From: Ricinus communis
Lineage: Eukaryota > Streptophyta > Magnoliopsida > Malpighiales > Euphorbiaceae
Direction: 5' to 3'
Assembly: GCF_019578655.1 (NCBI RefSeq)
Contig: NC_063258.1
Location: forward strand, 24,990,802 to 25,054,801
Length of the DNA: 64,000 nucleotides
Positions within the stretch are counted from its first letter, which is position 1; every line of letters begins with the position of its first letter. The translations under genes and the position numbers were made by a program. This document shows, piece by piece, positions 60,550 through 64,000 of the stretch. The notes below the pieces were generated by a model. It made no database searches and was not told where the DNA came from. It saw nothing but the letters and a program-made list of their open reading frames with translations.

Positions 60550-60895
60550 TCACATAATAAATAGAGATTTTTAAATTTTTTTTTAATCTTTTGCTATTTA
60601 AATGTATGTAACATGAAAATGAATATCCTGACACATGACAAGCTATTTGTTAAGTTTTATTTCATATTTCTTGATTATTAATAATATTTTGTTTATTTTT
60701 AAAATCCATCAATGTTATATAATTTCTTGAATATTTTCATAGTTCTTACTCGTAGATAAGTTGAGAGTAGAGAAAACTGAAAAGTTGTAACACCAGTATT
60801 ACTGTACAAAAGAAAACTTCACATAAGAAATGTAATTTTATTTTATTATTAATTGTACTTCTGTAAAGAAAGACTCATAATTCCATATTAGAGTT
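60550..60895. repeat. Upstream-module direct repeat, partner at 62265-62588
   Basis: Both copies run from ttttgctatt-like sequence through tcaatgttatataatttctt, gataagttgagag and cacataagaaatgtaatttt to aaagactcataattccatat. Their middle also resembles the sequence just before the TATA blocks of RLP-D and the orphan promoter. Confidence 0.85.
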
Positions 60896-62264
60896 TTTGC
60901 TATTTTTTATTATTATTACCTTTTAATATCACATACATATAAATTAAATTTTTTTTCTAATTATTATATTCAATCAATAAGATCTCAAATGTGACAAATT
61001 TCTTTTAACTGTTTTTTATAATCTAATTTTAGAATTTATATTTTTTTACTATTTTATTATTATTTTTTATATTTATATATGTGAATATGAATATACTTTA
61101 TTAGAAAGATAATAAGATTTATTATTAATATGCAGTAGCTATATTACTTATTATAATTATTTTTTAAGAATATAATAGTCTTATATTTAAATAAGTCATA
61201 TATTTTTATAATATTCATTATTAACATTTAGAATATTACAATTAATAAATTATAAATATAACATATATCATATTTTCTCATTGAAAAATAATATCAGATG
61301 ACTTTATAAAATTCTATCATGGGAAAATAATAGTAGAAGGTAGATAGGAAGTCTTCTTCTTTCTTTTTTTTTTTTCTTCTTTTTTCTGAAAGAGAGAAAA
61401 TAATGCAAAGAAGAGCCGTATACAGGAATAGGAAGACTACTGTTTTATTAAAAAGAAAAGTAACTTATGGAGAAGGTGAGCATACACTATTAATGTGTAA
61501 ACAATATTGATAATGCCCTAAAAAAAGAATTATTTTAAAAAGTATTTTCACTCCTCATGCATTCTCTTATTACTAACAATTTACTCATACTAATGCATAA
61601 TTACTGATTATTTTATGATATAAATTTTTAATTTAAAATTATCTTATTTTAATAATAAATAATATTATAATAAATTTATTTTACTTTAATAATTTTAGAA
61701 TTTAATAATTATAAAAAATAATTAAAAATATAATAAATGTATAGTAAATTAGTGTCGTTATATATTACATTTAGCTATCATTTTATTTTAAAAAACTTAA
61801 TAATATCCGTTTATTTAATTAGTATTTAGTATTATAATATTTTTTAATATTATTATTTTATTTGATTAGTATTTAATGTCATAATAAATTTTTGTATAAA
61901 CCACATCACAATTATATATAAAAATTTTAGAATATTGTCAAATGGAAAAATTAAAATCGTTTGTTCCAAGCTTTACAAGAAACATGATTCAAATATATAT
62001 TGTTTGTTTGAGAAAGTTATATTTCAGCTCCAGACTTGCTTTTGAAGAAATTATTTAGCAATCCATTATAAACCTTAGCCGCAAAAAGAGAGAGAGAGAG
62101 ACAACTATACATAGCTAAAGCTACATTTAACAAAAAAAATCTTAAAAAGTAAAAAAAAATATAGAAAATAGTTTCTTTTTTATCATAAGAAGATATTTTT
62201 TGATGTGATTTTATTTCTTATGTAAAACTAAAAATGATTTGAGACTAGAAAAAATGTGAAAAAG

Positions 62265-62588
62265 AGATTTTTTCAAAATTTATTATCTTTCGCTATTTAT
62301 ATGTATGTAACATAAAAATGAATATCCCCACATGTGATAAGCTATTTGTAAAGTTTTATTTTATATTTCTTGATCATTTAATATTATTTTTTTATATTTA
62401 TCAATGTTATATAATTTCTTGGATATTTTCATAATTTCCATTCATTGATAAGTTGAGAGCAGAAAAAATTGGAAAATTATAACACTAGTATTACTGTACA
62501 TATAGAAAGCTTCACATAAGAAATGTAATTTTATTTTATTATTAATTGTACTTTTGTTCTCCAGTAAAGAAAGACTCATAATTCCATA
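62265..62588. repeat. Upstream-module direct repeat, partner at 60550-60895
   Basis: The second copy carries a small insertion (gttctccag) near 62560 relative to the first. Confidence 0.85.
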
Positions 62589-63408
62589 TAAAAAAGTTAG
62601 AAAAAAAGAGATAAATGTAACTATAGACCAGATTCTCTATTGAACAAGATAAGAGGAAGACTTCTTTTTGTGGATGCAAGGAAAGCATTTTTTTGTGAAG
62701 AAAAAGGAAGCAGTTGGCAAAGAAGGCCAACACTATGCACAAATATTTTCACATTATAATATAAAAAATATAAATATTAGATTTATATATCTGCGAGTCT
62801 AGACATCAAATAAATAGTTTTTTATGTACAAATTTTTACATTATAATAAAAGAAATAAAAATTTTAGACTTACATATATACATTTTCCACACATCAAGTG
62901 AATACTCTTTTACGTGCACACATTTTCACATTATATTAAAGAAAATATAAGTATCGGACTTATATATATGTATGTTCCATCCTTCATGTGAATAGTTTTT
63001 TATCCATAAATACTTTTACATTATAATAAAAGAAATACAAATATTAGACATATTAATAAATCATAGAACTGTTATAATGTAAGTTTTTTATATAACAAAT
63101 GGAGATTTTTTCTTAAAAGAATAAAGGAAAGAAAATATCTTTTGCTATATATATATATATACATTCGGTGTGTATGTATGTATATGCACAATAAGCTATA
63201 TTATTATCTTTGCATTATTTTTTTATTTGAGAAACTATTCAAAAAAATTATATTTCATTTTTTTTTAGTATTATTTTATAAGAAATTCAATAATTTTGAT
63301 GGGATTGATGTAATTGATTTTTTGATACTTTATAGTTCTTACTTCATGATGAGTTTACAGCAGAAAAAATTGAAAAGTTGTAACTATGGTATTAACATGG
63401 GGCCCGTT

Positions 63409-63455
63409 GCATTAAAATATCCATGGCCGAATCCCTATATAAGGGTAAGGTGGAG
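63409..63455 (+). promoter_or_regulatory. RLP-D core promoter with TATA box
   Basis: gcattaaaatatccatggcc followed by TATATAAG at 63436-63443, 72 bp before the ATG. Same layout and spacing as RLP-C. Confidence 0.78.
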
Positions 63456-63507
63456 GTGTGTATGCAATGCATGATAAAAACATTTACTTTTTTAATATTA
63501 GAAAAAA

Positions 63508-64000
63508 ATGAAGGAATGCAGATGGGTAGTATTAGTAATGATGACTATTATATTTATAGACATACAAGGAAAATGGAGATGTGATGGTTGTTTGGAGGTT
63601 GAAAGAAATGCTCTCATGCAAATTAAGGCTTTCCTCAACTATCCTAATGGCAATTTTCTCTCTTTTTGGGGGTTTTATACTGACTGCTGTAATTGGAATG
63701 GAGTTGTTTGCAATACTACTACAGGACGAGTTACTGAACTCCATCTTGGAGGCATAAGGTATGGTTGGGATTCAAAAGATTGGTACCTAAATGCCTCTTT
63801 GTTTCTTCCCTTCCAAGAACTAAAGCATTTAGACGTATTCAGAAATAAGATAGTTGGTTGCATTAATAATGAAGGTTTGTCTCTTGTATTATATACTACA
63901 TTGGAATCCAAATTATTATATTAAATAAGTTGTAATGTTAAATACAATTCATAATTGCTATTTTTTTTGCTGCAGGTTTTGAAAGGCTATCGACATTGGA
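63508..64000 (+). CDS. RLP-D: LRR receptor-like protein, 5' end only (runs off window)
   Basis: Exon 1 (63508-63874) starts MKECRWVVLVMMTIIFIDIQ (signal peptide), then KWRCDGCLEVERNALMQIKAF, DCCNWNGVVCNTTTGRVTEL and DWYLNASLFLPFQEL, ending at NNEG before a phase-1 donor. The second exon opens at 63976 after tgcag with FERLSTL and is cut by the window edge. Exon 1 is very close to RLP-C exon 1 but has Glu where RLP-C has a stop, and both share the TATA block and its spacing. No lesion is seen in the visible part, so it may be functional. Expected role: plasma-membrane LRR receptor lacking a kinase, as for RLP-B. Confidence 0.88.

Larger units (their letters stand above)
49763..63408. other. 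Gene-free, repeat-built interval between RLP-C and RLP-D
   Basis: 13.6 kb of AT-rich DNA with no supportable coding gene. Much of it consists of diverged direct copies of the DNA that lies upstream of RLP-D, plus an inverted-repeat arm and microsatellites, listed separately. The 101-codon frame at 58919-59224 has no recognisable domain. Confidence 0.6.

Overview
This is nuclear DNA from a flowering plant, most likely a eudicot. The genes have introns with GT-AG borders, the intergenic DNA is very AT-rich, three Ty1/copia LTR retrotransposons are present, and one stretch derives from a chloroplast gene. I cannot name the species from the sequence.

Layout. The left 14 kb is ordinary gene space. 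It holds a three-exon nodulin-like MFS transporter (671-4077, +), an intronless SAM-domain protein with SGPLDG repeats (5817-6608, -), and a seven-exon mitochondrial calcium uptake protein of the MICU type with three EF-hands (10045-13368, +). At about 13.9-15.4 kb is an element with degenerate inverted ends that encloses a decayed piece of chloroplast psbD.

From 15.7 kb to the right edge the window is a cluster of LRR receptor-like proteins (RLPs), all on the + strand. RLP-A (15694-23928) is a pseudogene split by copia element 1. RLP-B (38255-41367) is intact: four exons, 917 residues, with signal peptide, LRRs, island, membrane helix and short tail. RLP-C (46966-49453) is a pseudogene that has lost its central LRR block and carries nonsense codons. 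RLP-D begins at 63508 and runs off the window with an open first exon. Copia elements 2 and 3 (both -) lie between RLP-A and RLP-B. A 1.34-kb Mutator-like non-autonomous element with a perfect 9-bp target duplication lies just downstream of RLP-B.

The 49.8-63.4 kb interval has no gene I can support. It is built from diverged copies of sequence that normally sits upstream of the RLP genes, including a TATA-containing core promoter copy at 58.8 kb with no receptor behind it. A 1.2-kb inverted repeat (43.9-45.1 against 52.5-53.7 kb) brackets RLP-C.

How the genes relate. The first three genes are unrelated housekeeping-type genes. The RLPs are one family expanded by local duplication, then eroded by transposon insertion, deletion and point mutation, which is typical birth-and-death evolution of cell-surface receptor loci. 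I found no multi-gene system of a new kind. The least ordinary items are the inverted-repeat element carrying plastid DNA and the repeated receptor-upstream modules.
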